Below, piece by piece: positions 23,201 through 33,560 of a stretch of 64,000 bases of DNA (the first letter of the stretch is position 1; each line of letters begins with the position of its first letter). The notes under the pieces were generated by a model. The model had not been told where the DNA came from and made no database searches. It worked only from the letters and a program-made list of their open reading frames with translations. The stretch spans positions 17,641,418-17,705,417 of the forward strand of contig JAJEKV010000010.1 of assembly GCA_021234155.1 (NCBI GenBank), given 5' to 3'. This stretch comes from Isoetes taiwanensis. Lineage: Eukaryota; Streptophyta; Lycopodiopsida; Isoetales; Isoetaceae. The position numbers were made by a program, and so were the translations under genes.

Positions 23201-25454
23201 TCTAACAGTTTAGTGTTCATTTCATGCAGATGCTATTGTTCAAGAGGTTTTACGGACCAACATCCGTAAATTAAGATTAGATCTTCGAGCTTTTGAGAAG
23301 CTAAAACCCTGGTTTGTTGTGAAATTGAAGGACTTCAATAGTTGCTTTTTGCATTCAAAGACGTGAGGATGCAAATGCTAGTGGATGGACTCAATGGAAT
23401 GAGAACCAAACATCCAAGAATTGCACTTGCACCTCGATGTTTGTAGATCACATGAACTTGGTCAATGCGGGGCACACCAAAGATAAAATTGCAAGTCTGA
23501 GGAAGCTTGTGGAGATCTATATTGTGTCCAAAGAGTGAATTAGATGAGTTTCACAAGAAGGCGTGCATCCTTGGAGATTGTGAGCGGTGCGGAATCAAGA
23601 AGTTTCAGACCTGTCCCATGGAAGAAAATGGCGATGAACTAGGAAAGTGAAATGGGAGTACATTGACTATGAAAAAGACAATGTCTCGAGTTACGGTAGG
23701 AGGCCCGACTCATCGGTTACAATGAGACGAGAACCCAAGGAGCTTCTGGATAAACTGAAAGAGCGTCTAAAAATCTTTCCACTGCATAATTTCAGGTACC
23801 AATGGCAGGCAAAACAATTTAAGAAGCTTCTGAAGAATCTCCCAGCAGATGCATGTCTTTCGGTAGTGGATTTTGCAGAGAACTATACATTCAAAGAACA
23901 AGAGGAGGTGCAGTCGATCTTGGGGGTCAATAACCAGATTACCATTTTGGTTCAAATAACATATCGATCTGACTTCGATGGCGGATGAGATTATCAAGGA
24001 AACACATTACTGTGTATCAGATGATAGGGAACATGATACTTTGTTCGTGCAACACTGCTTCATGAAGCACCACAAACATCTGGAGCAGAAAGGAAGGGTG
24101 CCAAAGAGACATTATGTGTTTTCAGATGGTGCAGCATCTCAATTCAAGACTTATAGACCATTTTACTTTGTGGCTAGGTACACAAACGACACTGATGTCT
24201 ATATGATGTGGATCTAACCACGGGAAAGGTGAACACGATGGCAAATCTGATGAGTTGAAGAGATGGTTAAGACAACTGCAATTAAAATACAGCAGCATAT
24301 TAGCTCATGAAGTGGTAGAAGTTGCCGAAGAGATGTTTACTTGTGGAACATCCGAGTGGATGAACACATCTGAAACCAGTAAGAGGAAGAATATGAAAAG
24401 GTTCTTTTGGGAAGTCAAGGTGGAGGATATAGATAGAAAGAAAGCATGGGGTGCAGAAAGGATTTTGGACACTAGGCAGATCCATTGTGTACATGCATTC
24501 AATCCTGAATCTCTGTTGCAGTTGCACACGAGGGAACTTTCATGCTTCTGCAGCTACTGCTTGGATGGCATGTGGGACAGTTGTGTGAACAAGCACTATG
24601 TTGATGATTGGAAACTTCAAGTTATTGTACCATCCTCCAATGTGCATGCTGACATTGAGGACCCTAAATCCAGCAGGTCCTTGTTCTCCTCCAATCCCAC
24701 GATGTTAGCAGAGGCACTTAGAGTTGGTGATAATTTTGCTATCGTTGCTCCGAAAGGGAATGATGAGCGTTCTGAATTTTGGATTCTGATGTGCACAAAA
24801 CCAAAATGGATAGTGGAGAAAGACTTCCAACTCAATGGAACATGGTACCTCGTCGGTGATAGTGTCGTAGAAGGTATGTATTACAAGAAAGGCGCAAGAT
24901 CAACCGTCAGCTATGATCTTTGCAGTAAAGACGCCTTAGTCATAGTATTCACAACACAGATCTGTGCAATCAGACTTCACATGCCACCAACTAAACGTCA
25001 AAACAGGACTGTATATAGGCTGGATCCTTTAGATGAGGAGAAAATTTTACAGAATTTACCCAAAGTTCTTTCTGATGATGATGAAATATAAAATCATTCT
25101 GTAGTTTTCAGAACTCATGTGAAGTTTTGTCCTTCAGCTGTGAAAATAAGTTTGTCTTGATTTCTTTTGAAGATTTGAATTCTTCTGAACACTTGATTCC
25201 TTTGTTTGTGAGATGAATTGAATATGAATTTTCATTCAAATGAATCGAGGTTACAATAACAATTATGTACATAAGAAAGATATACAATGATTTAAAGTAC
25301 GAGGTGACTCATGCACCTACATACTTCCCAATACATATGTTCCTCTCAGTTCCAGCTTTTGTTGCTTCTAATCTTAAAATTTCAAGCATGAACACTCTAA
25401 CGTCAACTAGATCCTGGTCTGAAATGTCCACAACCTGCAGTTAACCACACTTTG

Positions 25455-28400
25455 TCAATAACAGAGTTTGGTTTGTCTGCTGCATTTGAGTTGACTTACT
25501 AGATCAGGCAACAATATATTCACTCTTTTCAAGTACCCCTCACAAATTTGTGCATAAACGAACATACGGCAGGGCCACATGAATGACCATCGGTTTGAAG
25601 AAGGCGTTCTGGAAATTTTCACAACATCTGAGGTTGTAAAGCTGAAATTATTGTGTCCAAGCAATTCCAGGAACTTGCATTCAAAGTTTGTTGTCATTGT
25701 GCCACAACAGCAAAATGCAATGAGCAAGCACTAACCTCTCAATATGGCCGCTTCTGCCATGCAAGCCCGAGCTATCAAAGTGATATATCCCTGGTTTATA
25801 TCTTTGTGCGAGACACGCGTGGCTTACAATCAGAAAACAGGTCTAGTGATGTCCATCACAAGCAGGCAAAAACATGTAATGGCATTTATCCAGATTCACA
25901 TGTTTCCTTATTGTTTTGTAACTATTTGTGTCCTTGGACAATGTCGAGTGAAAAAGAGGGTCAAAGAAATGAAAGGGATGGCTCATTCCTTGGAGCATCA
26001 AGTAGTATTCCATGTATCTGCAAACATATGCATATGATGGCACAATCTCGATGATCACAAACCAGATGAAAGTATTACCTTGAGAAGAGGAGGATCAATC
26101 GATCATTGAACCACTACGTATCAGCTTCCAAAATTTTGATGTCGGTGGAGCTAATCACGACAGTTTCAGTTCCACTCAGCACCACTTCCAAATGTGTATT
26201 TGGCTTTAGATAGACAGGGACTGCCGAAGCTCCATGTAAAGCTGAAATTATTGTGTCCAAGCAATTCCAGGAACTTGCATTCAAAGTTTGTTGTCATTGT
26301 GCCACAACAGCAAAATGCAATGAGCAAGCACTAACCTCTCAATATGTCTGCTTCTGCCATGCAAGCCCGAGCTATCAAAGTGAGATATCCCTGGTTTATA
26401 TCTTTGTGCGAGACATGCGTGGCTTACAATCAGAAAACAGGTCTAGTGATGTCCATCACAAGCAGGCAAAAACATGTAATGGCATTTATCCAGATTCATA
26501 TGTTTCCTTATTGTTTTGTAACTATTTTGTGTCCTTGGACAATGTCGAGTGAAAAAGAGGGTCAAAGAAATGAAAGGGATGGCTCATTCCTTGGAGCATC
26601 AAGTAGTATTCCATGTATCTGCAAACATATGCATATGATGGCACAATCTCGATGATCACAAATCAGATGAAAGTATTACCTTGAGAAGAGGAGGATCAAT
26701 TGATCATTGAACCACTGCATATCAGCTTCCAAATTTTTGATGTCGGTGGAGCTAATCACGACAGTTTCAGTTCCACTCAGCACCACTTCCAAATGTGTAT
26801 TTGGCTTTAGATAGACAGGGACTGCCGAAGCTCCATCATCTCTAGTTCTAAACACATACGAGAACATTTCCTCACAATCCATTCAAATATTTTAAATTGA
26901 AAAAGTACAACACATATCATAGAAAATGTTTTACTTATATTGACATCCAAAGAGTTTTACAAGATTCATTTATGAAAATACTTGTCGAGCATTTTCATGC
27001 TGTTGCGCGACTCTTCAGAATCCCACATGTTCCACATTTGATGTTCCTTCACATAAGCTGGCACACTTTCTGCAGCCAGAAGTCCCTCCAGCCATGGTTT
27101 GAGTTGCTCCAAAAGGAAATTGGAATCCAACCTGTCGGAAGCAAAACTATTTGGACATATCATTGTGTTCGGCTGGTTGGCAGAACCCTTATATCTGCTA
27201 TCATCTATCAACAATGTGTTTTTCACTTGGTATTTCCAGAATTTCTGGTACACTTTGGACAGATCCTTAAGGAAAATTGGCTTATTAACTACTTTTAATT
27301 TTGTGTTGGTGCAGTCATCCTGATTACAAATAAAAAGAAATCTGCCCTTATATTCCTGTAGCAACTTTCTCATCAACAAGTCAATATTACTCTTAGCCAT
27401 GCTGGACTACAATGCAATCTCAAATTTTGATGTACACCATTCTAAGAACTCCTGTAATCCAGGCCTGGAAACTGCTGCCTTTTGAAGGTTCAATTTCTGG
27501 AGGGTCACTTCTGGCTCGGCCGATGCAGGGATCCTCTCTTTCAAGTCATAAAACTTGCCTAAAACCCCATTAAAATCCAGAACAAGGAGAATTTTAGTTA
27601 ACCTCTTGGTTTTTCTTGGTTGAGGTTGTATTGGACTCGTTGAGCAGTCTGCACCTTGTCCAGGATCCAGGGTTTCTTTGTCAACTTCATTACCTGTATC
27701 CGCATTTGGCTCATGTTCAGCATCAAAACTTTTTTTCTGGTGAAGGACCCCATGCAGAATGAATCTCAAGGGAATTAATCCCCCAAAACAGATACACTAG
27801 GAATCTCTTCGTGATGGCTTCCAGTTGCAGTGATCTCTGTAACATAATTGAAATGAGGAAGACCACAGAAAAATACAAAAAAATAAATCATGTATGTGGC
27901 ATCGGTACTTACTTGATACGACTACATTTAGTTCACTATCCAGATTTCGTTTTGGAGTCTCCACGCCGTCAACAGCTGGGATTGACTTAGAAGTATCAAA
28001 TGGGGTGAATTCTAGGTACAACCGGGAGGTATCTTGCAGTCTCATAATTGATTGAGGCGTGGATAACTGTTGGATATCCTTGGTCTCAAATTTCTGCAAT
28101 TCTGCAAACACTAAGTCAGTAGACCTGTGACAACATCAGTAAACATTAGTTAAGGCACTTACTTGTGTCTATTGGTTCTTGTGGTACCACTCGAACACCA
28201 AAAGCCAAAAGCCATGTCTCAGTCATAATCTGGGCACAACTGGAGCTGCAGCAGGTTCTAGAGTGTCTGCAAAACAAATTCAAAATCAATAGAGTCTTTA
28301 GACGAAGGTTAGAGATGATAATATTTACCTCAAATGGTGTGATAGACATGGAATGTGATACTGATGACTGCATTCTGCTATCACAACTGGCAATATTTTA

Positions 28401-28879
28401 CCCTCCCATTTCAGACAACGTCCACAAAATAGACAACCTTCATCACCCTCTTCTTCTGTCTCAGGAAGCATTGGAAGTGCAGGATCTAAAGGAGTGTCAT
28501 GACCACTACGCTCAGAAAAAATCTCAAATCTTTGCATTCGAGGTTGCAGCTCCAGTAGTAATTCTTCACATGCCTTTAGCTCAATTTCAGTTTCTGCTAG
28601 TTCCTTATTTAATTGATTCAGCCCAGGCAACACTGTACCATTTAGCTCTTCATCCTTTAGTTCGCTTACACCCCGAACACCCTCTGCTACTTTCGGATTT
28701 GCTGTCATGATTGATTGCCATCTGTGCAAATTAGCTCTAATTTCTGATGCTTTATGCTCCATCAACAATCTTTCTTTTGATATCATTTTTCTTATCCTCG
28801 TTTGCTTGCAATCGTTGCTTGCATCTATCAAACCTAGCTGATGTTGCAGCCAACCATTCCTTCACAAGTTTGCCATAGT
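25455..28879 (-). pseudogene. Accessory gene: RING-like + HAD/NIF phosphatase-like + Ulp1 (C48) protease-like
   Basis: Exons with good splice sites, in transcript order: 28,879-28,329, 28,266-28,163, 28,101-27,913, 27,836-26,982, about 26,870-26,680, 26,618-about 26,336, then a terminal segment to about 25,500. The first two encode a coiled region and a RING-like cluster (CLFCGRC, then AECSHQYHIPC, then CCSSSC). The 855-bp exon has a HAD/NIF domain: LLVLDFNGVLGKFYDL (motif I), PGLQEFLEWCTSKF, LKDLSK and NTLLIDDSRYKG (motif IV). The second aspartate of the DxD motif is asparagine, so catalysis is doubtful. The last exons resemble Ulp1/SENP cysteine proteases: YMFLPACDGHH, YHFDSSGLHG and QTDGHSCGP supply the His, Asp and Cys. 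TAG replaces the expected Trp at 27,407-27,409 and after GHH. Ulp1 domains are known cargo of plant MULE and CACTA elements; the combination here is unfamiliar to me. Confidence 0.6.
25635..26835. repeat. 600-bp tandem duplication of accessory-gene exons
   Basis: TGTAAAGCTGAAATTATTGT starts at 25,635 and again exactly 600 bp later at 26,235. The copies (25,635-26,234 and 26,235-26,835) differ by about a dozen substitutions and one inserted T near 26,526. Each copy contains the Ulp1-like His/Asp exon and most of the exon before it. The gene therefore has that exon pair in tandem, with intact splice signals in both. Confidence 0.9.
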
Positions 28880-28939
28880 CTGCAAAACAAAACACTACGT
28901 ATATGTCAGCCTCCTAACATAGTAAGCCACGTACTGATA

Positions 28940-29395
28940 GAAAACCACAATCACACACCACACAACATAAGGTACTCTCTACACACCACCACATACCACA
29001 CACCACACCACATATGCTGCACAGTACACACCACACAACACGCTGTGGTGGTAGCAAGGAGTGGTGGGACATTGTGCAGGGTAGTGAAGTGTGGTGGTGG
29101 TGTGTGGTGGTGGTGGGGTTTGGTGGTGGTGGTGGTGGGGTGTGTGGTGGTGGTGGAGTGTGGTGTGGGACATGGTGGAGTGTGGTGGTGGGGTGTGGTG
29201 GTGGGGTGCGGTGTGGTGGTGGTGGAGTGTGGTGGTGGTGGATTGTGGTGTGGGCATGGTGGAGTGTGGTGGTGGTGGTGGTGGAGTATGGTGGTGGTGG
29301 AGTGTGGTGTGGGACATGGTGGAGTGTGGCGGTGGGAGATGGTAGAGTGTAGTGGTGGGAGATGGTGGGGTGTGGTGTGGGACATGGTGGATGCC
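28940..29395. repeat. (CACACCA)n / (GGTGGTGGAGTGTGGTG)n inverted minisatellite
   Basis: A short C-strand part (ACACCACACAACATAAGG..., 28,950-29,040) is followed by about 350 bp of G-strand units built from GGTGGTGG and GTGTGGTGTGGGACATGG, the latter recurring near 29,158, 29,305 and 29,373. It lies in non-coding DNA between the RING exon and the N-terminal exons of the minus-strand gene. It mirrors the cluster in the other gene. Confidence 0.85.
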
Positions 29396-29620
29396 AACAA
29401 CTCACCACTCACCAGACCACACATACCTCATCTATCATTCTGGCATCCATTGCATGAAATGCCCCACAGATGGCATCATAGAGAAACATGATAATACAGC
29501 CAACATGATGCAAAATGGGAGTAGACATACCTGATTCTTGAAGTGGATTTGATGTTACCTTTTCTGTGTTGATAGAAACAATCTAGGTCAAGCTTGAGAT
29601 TTTTTTCTGTTGTAACACAA

Positions 29621-30211
29621 CTAATAATTGAACATATCTGCAATGGCATGTTTTGGTCTCAGAACATTGCTCTGCTTTTCTGTTTTGATTGTGAGTTCAG
29701 ATTGAATGTGTGGTCTAGAGGAACCTGATTTGGTTTTTTCCCTATCATCTTCATCATTCCTGTCACTTTTACTATTTTCCTCCTGGTCAGGTTGGATTTG
29801 CCTATGCTTTCTTTTGGATCTAGAAGAACGGGCATCTGCTTTCTCATTGGGAGTTTTATAATAATCCGAGAAGCTCTTCCAATTAACAGCCCCCCCCTTT
29901 ATATGCAAATAATAAGCCACTGCCCAGGTTCCAGGAGCCATTCCACCCCATGTATGTGGCTTCCCTGTAATTCTTTTGTAAATTTGCATGAACTCTTTGT
30001 ATTGTTCATTGCTCAGATTCTTCAACCTGTACAAGAAAACATATGCCTTAATTTTTCAGTTTGAACAAAAACATTTGGGGGAAAATACCTGTAGCTAGAT
30101 TTTATTTGGAACTCTGTCACCCCAAAGCTTCTTTAGATCTTCATGGGGCACAATCTCTTGTTTGAGGAGAGATTTCATCGTGTAACCAGTGGCATTCAAT
30201 TCTGACTCCAT
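29621..30211 (-). pseudogene. 5' exons of the minus-strand transposon gene
   Basis: Exon 1 (30,211-30,089) starts with ATG and reads MESELNATGYTMKSLLKQEI. It ends at a donor (CTACAG|GTATTT). A 62-bp intron leads to exon 2 (from 30,026; acceptor TTGTACAG), which reads LKNLSNEQYKEFMQIYKRIT, then TWGGMAPGTWAVAYYLHIKG and a very basic and acidic tail (SRSKRKHRQ..., DRNDEDDREK). A one-base frameshift near 30,110 separates the start from the correct frame into exon 2 (EFQIKSSYR). The start lies 264 bp inside the right TIR, as for a transposon gene promoter. Whether these exons splice to the RING-HAD-Ulp1 exons downstream, across the minisatellite, or form a separate gene is unknown. No domain is recognised. 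Confidence 0.5.
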
Positions 30212-30453
30212 TAGGGTTCAATCGGCAAGAAGCGGCAAAAAAACAGAATAGAATAGAATAGAATAGGTTTTTAGCGTCCACGAGAAGAGGTGATTATTTC
30301 TTAATTCAAAATGAGGGACAATAACGTGGTATAAAATTCAAAATAACCGACGCTCATTAATTCGCACTCCCGCAATCTCCGCTTCGGTATGCACCACCCG
30401 ATTCTACCACAAAGGTGGTGCCAAAATGTGGCGTCAAAATTTGCGTTTTTGAT

Positions 30454-30475
30454 ACACCATAGCGTGCTTTTACCC
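30454..30475 (-). repeat. Terminal inverted repeat, right
   Basis: The reverse complement begins GGGTAAAAGCACGCTATGGT and matches the left end with one mismatch in 22 bases. It is followed by the target duplicate AGAT at 30,476-30,479. Confidence 0.85.
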
Positions 30476-30924
30476 AGATGATAAGGCATTCTTGAGTTGC
30501 TTACTCATAATTTTTCCTGTAACTCCAGGTTTGCCTAAGAATGCCATGTTCTGGTTTTTGCAGCCACAGGTGACGAGGCAAGCAGGGAGGAATACCTTAA
30601 AAAATTCTGGCCATTTCCCTATCACTTACAAATGGGTTCTATTTTTGAAGAATATTTATGGATGCATGTTATATCTTGCATCTTGGATAGCATGTTTTGC
30701 ACCTTTAATGTTCTCATGTTGATACAAAATTTGCAATATGTTTACAAATTTATGACCATTTTGCATCTTGGTAGTCCAGTGTGAAGTTCAAAAATTATTT
30801 TGCACTTGCCGGTGATTTACATTATGGTTTGCCTAGGTTTAGATGCATGGTTTGCACGCATATGATTTGATTATTTGCTTGCTTAGAATGGATTGTACAT
30901 CGTTAAAAATCAAATGATGCACCT

Positions 30925-31216
30925 GCAGTTGCTTCTTTGTGGTAAGACGTTAAACTGCCATACCCAAGGTCACGGGTTCAACGCCTCGTCGTGAAAGTGG
31001 CCATGCAATGTAAAGTTAGTGGGGGAAGGACCCACTTCAGCAATGTAAAGTGGTGGGGGCAGGACCCATCTGGGTGTGTTGTAAAGTGTCACATGTCCGA
31101 TAGGACGCTGCCTTGTGGCGTGACGTTAAAATCTCTTCTTCTTCTTCTTCTTCTTCTTCTTCTTCTTCTTCTTCTTCTTCTTCTTCTTCTTCTTCTTCTT
31201 CTTCTTCTTCTTCTTT
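30925..31216 (+). repeat. tRNA-derived SINE with a (TTC)n tail
   Basis: The head has an A-box-like TGGTAAGACG (about 30,941) and a B-box-like GGGTTCAACGCC (about 30,976), spaced as in a tRNA-derived pol III promoter. A body with repeated GTAAAGT and GGACCCA phrases follows. The unit ends ACGTTAAAATC and then about 27 TTC repeats (31,134-31,216). Simple-repeat tails of this kind are usual for plant SINEs. The parent tRNA and the flanking duplication were not determined. Confidence 0.6.
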
Positions 31217-32509
31217 CCGAATCTTTGGGCACAATATGATGTTGTCATATGCATGTGCTTTATATCTTTTTGTCTTTCTATGTTTATTTTATTGACTAAA
31301 AAAAACTATTTCTTACTATTGTTATGCTATTATTGTGTGCAGAATTCTATGCCAGGGTTAGCCATCTTTACGTAATGGTTTCAAGCAGGCTGTGAGCGTA
31401 AGAAAGGTTTCAGCAGGCTATGCCTGACAACCACAATGATTATGCTGAGGGTAATAAAGTGATCAGGCCTTCGGGTAATGATGAAATTGTTTGTTTTGTC
31501 CTCTGTTTTTAATCTCAATTATAATAGATCATTGTGACCATAACTTATCATGGTACATGCAGGGATACATGGTAAAGATGAACTATGTGCCATGTTCAGA
31601 GATACCTGAATGAGCAATAGAGAGCCATCTTCAAAGATACATTTCACCCAGTGCCAATTGCAAGAGACAATTATGGTAAGCTTGATGTTTGGAAAGAATT
31701 TCATTGAGATTGCATGGAAATTTAAGAGTCTAAAATTGTGTTGTAGATTGGACATGGTAAAGTATACACTATCTTTGATGCGCTGCAAGGTTATGCGCTT
31801 CTGCACTGCAAGGTTATGCATTTCATTTCGTATTTTGAGGTTAATTGCTGCTGGCATGGAGTCATTTCACCTAGATTTTCTACATCTTAGGAGTTTTCTA
31901 ATATTAACCTTCATATGTTAATCCTCATAGCAGCATATTTGTATAGCATCAGCAGCTAGAGTATGAAGAAACAAACAGCTAGCACCAATGGAGGTCCATG
32001 AAACAGTAATATTGTGATTACTTGCATCAAAGGGCATGTTTGAGCGCCATCGACCTGCATTGAATTAAATATGAAGCTATTCTAATTATTTATTTCTTAA
32101 AGAGAATGTTTAACCACGGTGAAATTCAAAGTTGGGTTTTGCTTTTTTATTTGTCTATTTGCTAATAGAGATAATTCGCCACATAAGAAGCTATCTTGCA
32201 AGGATTTCTCTGGTATTTCAATGACTTGTGGATTTGTTGTAACTCACGAGGGGATCCCAAACTTCACGGCAAAATTTGAAATTAGGTTTCGCTTCATTTT
32301 TTTTAATTTATTTATTTGTTATGCATTAGAAGCTATCTAGCAAGGACTTCCTTTGGTATTTCAACAGTATTGAAATAGCTATCTAGCAAGGACTTCCTTT
32401 CGTTTTTCAATGGTCCGCTCTTTATTTTATAGCTTATGCCATGAGGACATGCAATTGGGTTCGACTCCTTATAAGTAGAATAAAGGGAACTTGCTAAATG
32501 TACGCCTTC
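31217..32509. other. Non-coding DNA
   Basis: No gene or element boundary is supported. A 30-bp phrase (AGCTATCTAGCAAGGACTTCC...) repeats near 32,332 and 32,370, and in diverged form near 32,189 (AAGCTATCTTGCAAGGA). This suggests small local duplications. Confidence 0.3.
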
Positions 32510-33560
32510 TAGCGTAAATGTGCAAATCAAGAATTTCTTGGGATGGAACCAGAATAAGCCTGGAGGTGCTATGATCCTTTGTAAGGCACTTGGTGGAAGA
32601 AAATTACATTGCTTTGAAGGCATTTTGGGGTATTGCCTAAAGGACATGGCAAGCTGCACTTCAAAGTGCACTTGCATAATGTAACAGCAGAGCAGATCAA
32701 TATGGGAAAAGAATTATATGTTTTGTATGGTGTTGGCGAGGTCAAGCATCTGATTATATTAGATAGTAGAAATCTCTTAGCTATTCCACTTTGTGCTTTA
32801 TCACGCGGCGGGTAGATTTAGAATGGCATCATTCATCCATATCGTGAAGTGCATGCTGCAGACGACCAAATTTAGATTGTGCAGTTCATGGGTTCTTCCT
32901 AGTAATTCAGCCTATGTTTCCTTGGAGAGAGTGCAGGCAACATGGAGAATAATGTCGTGTCATGAGCGTTGCACCTGTAAAGATGTGAGGATGGCGCTAT
33001 TTGGGAGGCAGCTAGGTCACCGGGTGTTGTTCCTGTGCAACATGTAGGAAAGAGGAGAAAGCGGTATTGGGATGCAGCAGGCATCTTTGAGGACGGAAAG
33101 GAGAGTGGAGAGAGAGGAAGCAGTGTTGATGACTTTGTGTTTGCAAGTGATAAAATGCATCCCTCGCCTCCAAGAATCCCCGATCCGAATGCCCCTTTCA
33201 TTCCACTAGACATACATGATGATACTTTTGATGCTTTGTGATGTAGTTGCCTGATCTATTTGTATTCAATTTGGTTTAAAGAGTATGTCTAATGCATGTT
33301 TGATATTGATACTGGAGAAATTGACGGTGGAGGTCAAGAGAGGAAGGAGCGAGAAGTGATAGTTATTAATGATAGCTCTCAGAAGTTTGAGTCCAAAGAA
33401 GTCTGCTGTGGAATGTGAGGAGATAAAAGGAAAGATAAATTCTATGTTGGCTTTGGGAGAGCCAAAGGAGGCCGTGAGGGACGTCTGTATGACCATTCAA
33501 GAACTGCATGAAGTGCTATCCCACACACTGGACCACATAGAGAATGCTTTGGATACCTAG
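32510..33560 (+). pseudogene. Unidentified mobile-element-like gene, plus-strand copy
   Basis: Across frames this reads a set of phrases shared with the reverse-strand copy at 34.6-36.1 kb: ILCKALGGRKLHCFEG (about 32,570), GYCLKDM (about 32,625), HFKVHLHNVTAEQ, CMLQTTKFRLCSSWVLPSNS (about 32,850), then ERVQATWRIM, ALFGRQLGH and an acidic C-terminus ending SPPRIPDPNAPFIPLD (about 33,180). A helical tail lies at 33,369-33,560. The GYCxKD and HxH-type motifs recall HUH replication endonucleases (motif YxxK), such as those of Replitrons, but the spacing is unusual and I cannot confirm it. The frame breaks about four times. No RT or DDE signature is visible. Confidence 0.4.

Larger units (their letters stand above)
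20897..25091 (+). pseudogene. Transposase-like gene of the two-gene transposon, decayed
   Basis: The N-terminal part (from about 20,897) is lysine/arginine-rich. At 21,115-21,636 it has an HTH-like stretch, LGVHPRNLQKAKKK, ending at a good donor (TCACAG|GTTAGT). A 1.6-kb intron follows, ending at TTTCATGCAG (23,229). Downstream are a cysteine pair (CERCGIKKF, about 23,580), WQAKQFKKLLKNLP, and three acidic blocks: SVVDFAENYTF (about 23,860), HYVFSDGAASQFK (about 24,110) and NHGKGEHDGKSDELKRW (about 24,215). These would be the candidate catalytic D, D and D/E residues. The last 278-codon frame ends at 25,091. In-frame stops near 21,367 and 23,536, and frameshifts near 23,350, 23,985 and 24,215, break it. 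The DFAENY/SDG/HGKG signature belongs to a family I know from unannotated animal and plant proteins. The transposase role is inferred from the TIRs around it. Confidence 0.6.
20631..30475. mobile_element. 9.8-kb two-gene DNA transposon (4-bp TSD; Sola-like?)
   Basis: The left end begins GGGTAAAAGCACGCTGTGGT. The right end, read on the reverse strand, begins GGGTAAAAGCACGCTATGGT; the 22-bp inverted repeats differ at one base. AGAT lies immediately outside both ends (20,627-20,630 and 30,476-30,479), a 4-bp target duplication. Subterminal motifs are shared: CCAAAATGTGGC lies near 20,688 and 30,421 in the same orientation, and CCACTTTTGTGGTA near 20,712 has an inverted counterpart near 30,405. 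Inside are a plus-strand transposase-like gene and a minus-strand multidomain gene that converge near 25.1-25.5 kb. Sola transposons are known for 4-bp duplications and DDD transposases, hence the tentative assignment. Kolobok-like (TTAA) and 8-bp-TSD superfamilies do not fit. Confidence 0.8.

Noticed and set aside
22825-23269. Several overlapping His/Pro/Thr-rich and Gly/Val/Trp-rich open frames
   Set aside because: They are translations of the CCACCA/GGTGGT simple repeats in every frame, with no codon bias or homology. The same holds at 28,841-29,491.
22700-29395. CRISPR-like repeat arrays
   Set aside because: No constant repeat with unique spacers; the context is eukaryotic and the units are simple repeats.
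31037-31295. Poly-Glu, poly-Ser and poly-Leu frames
   Set aside because: They are readings of the (TTC)n SINE tail in three frames.
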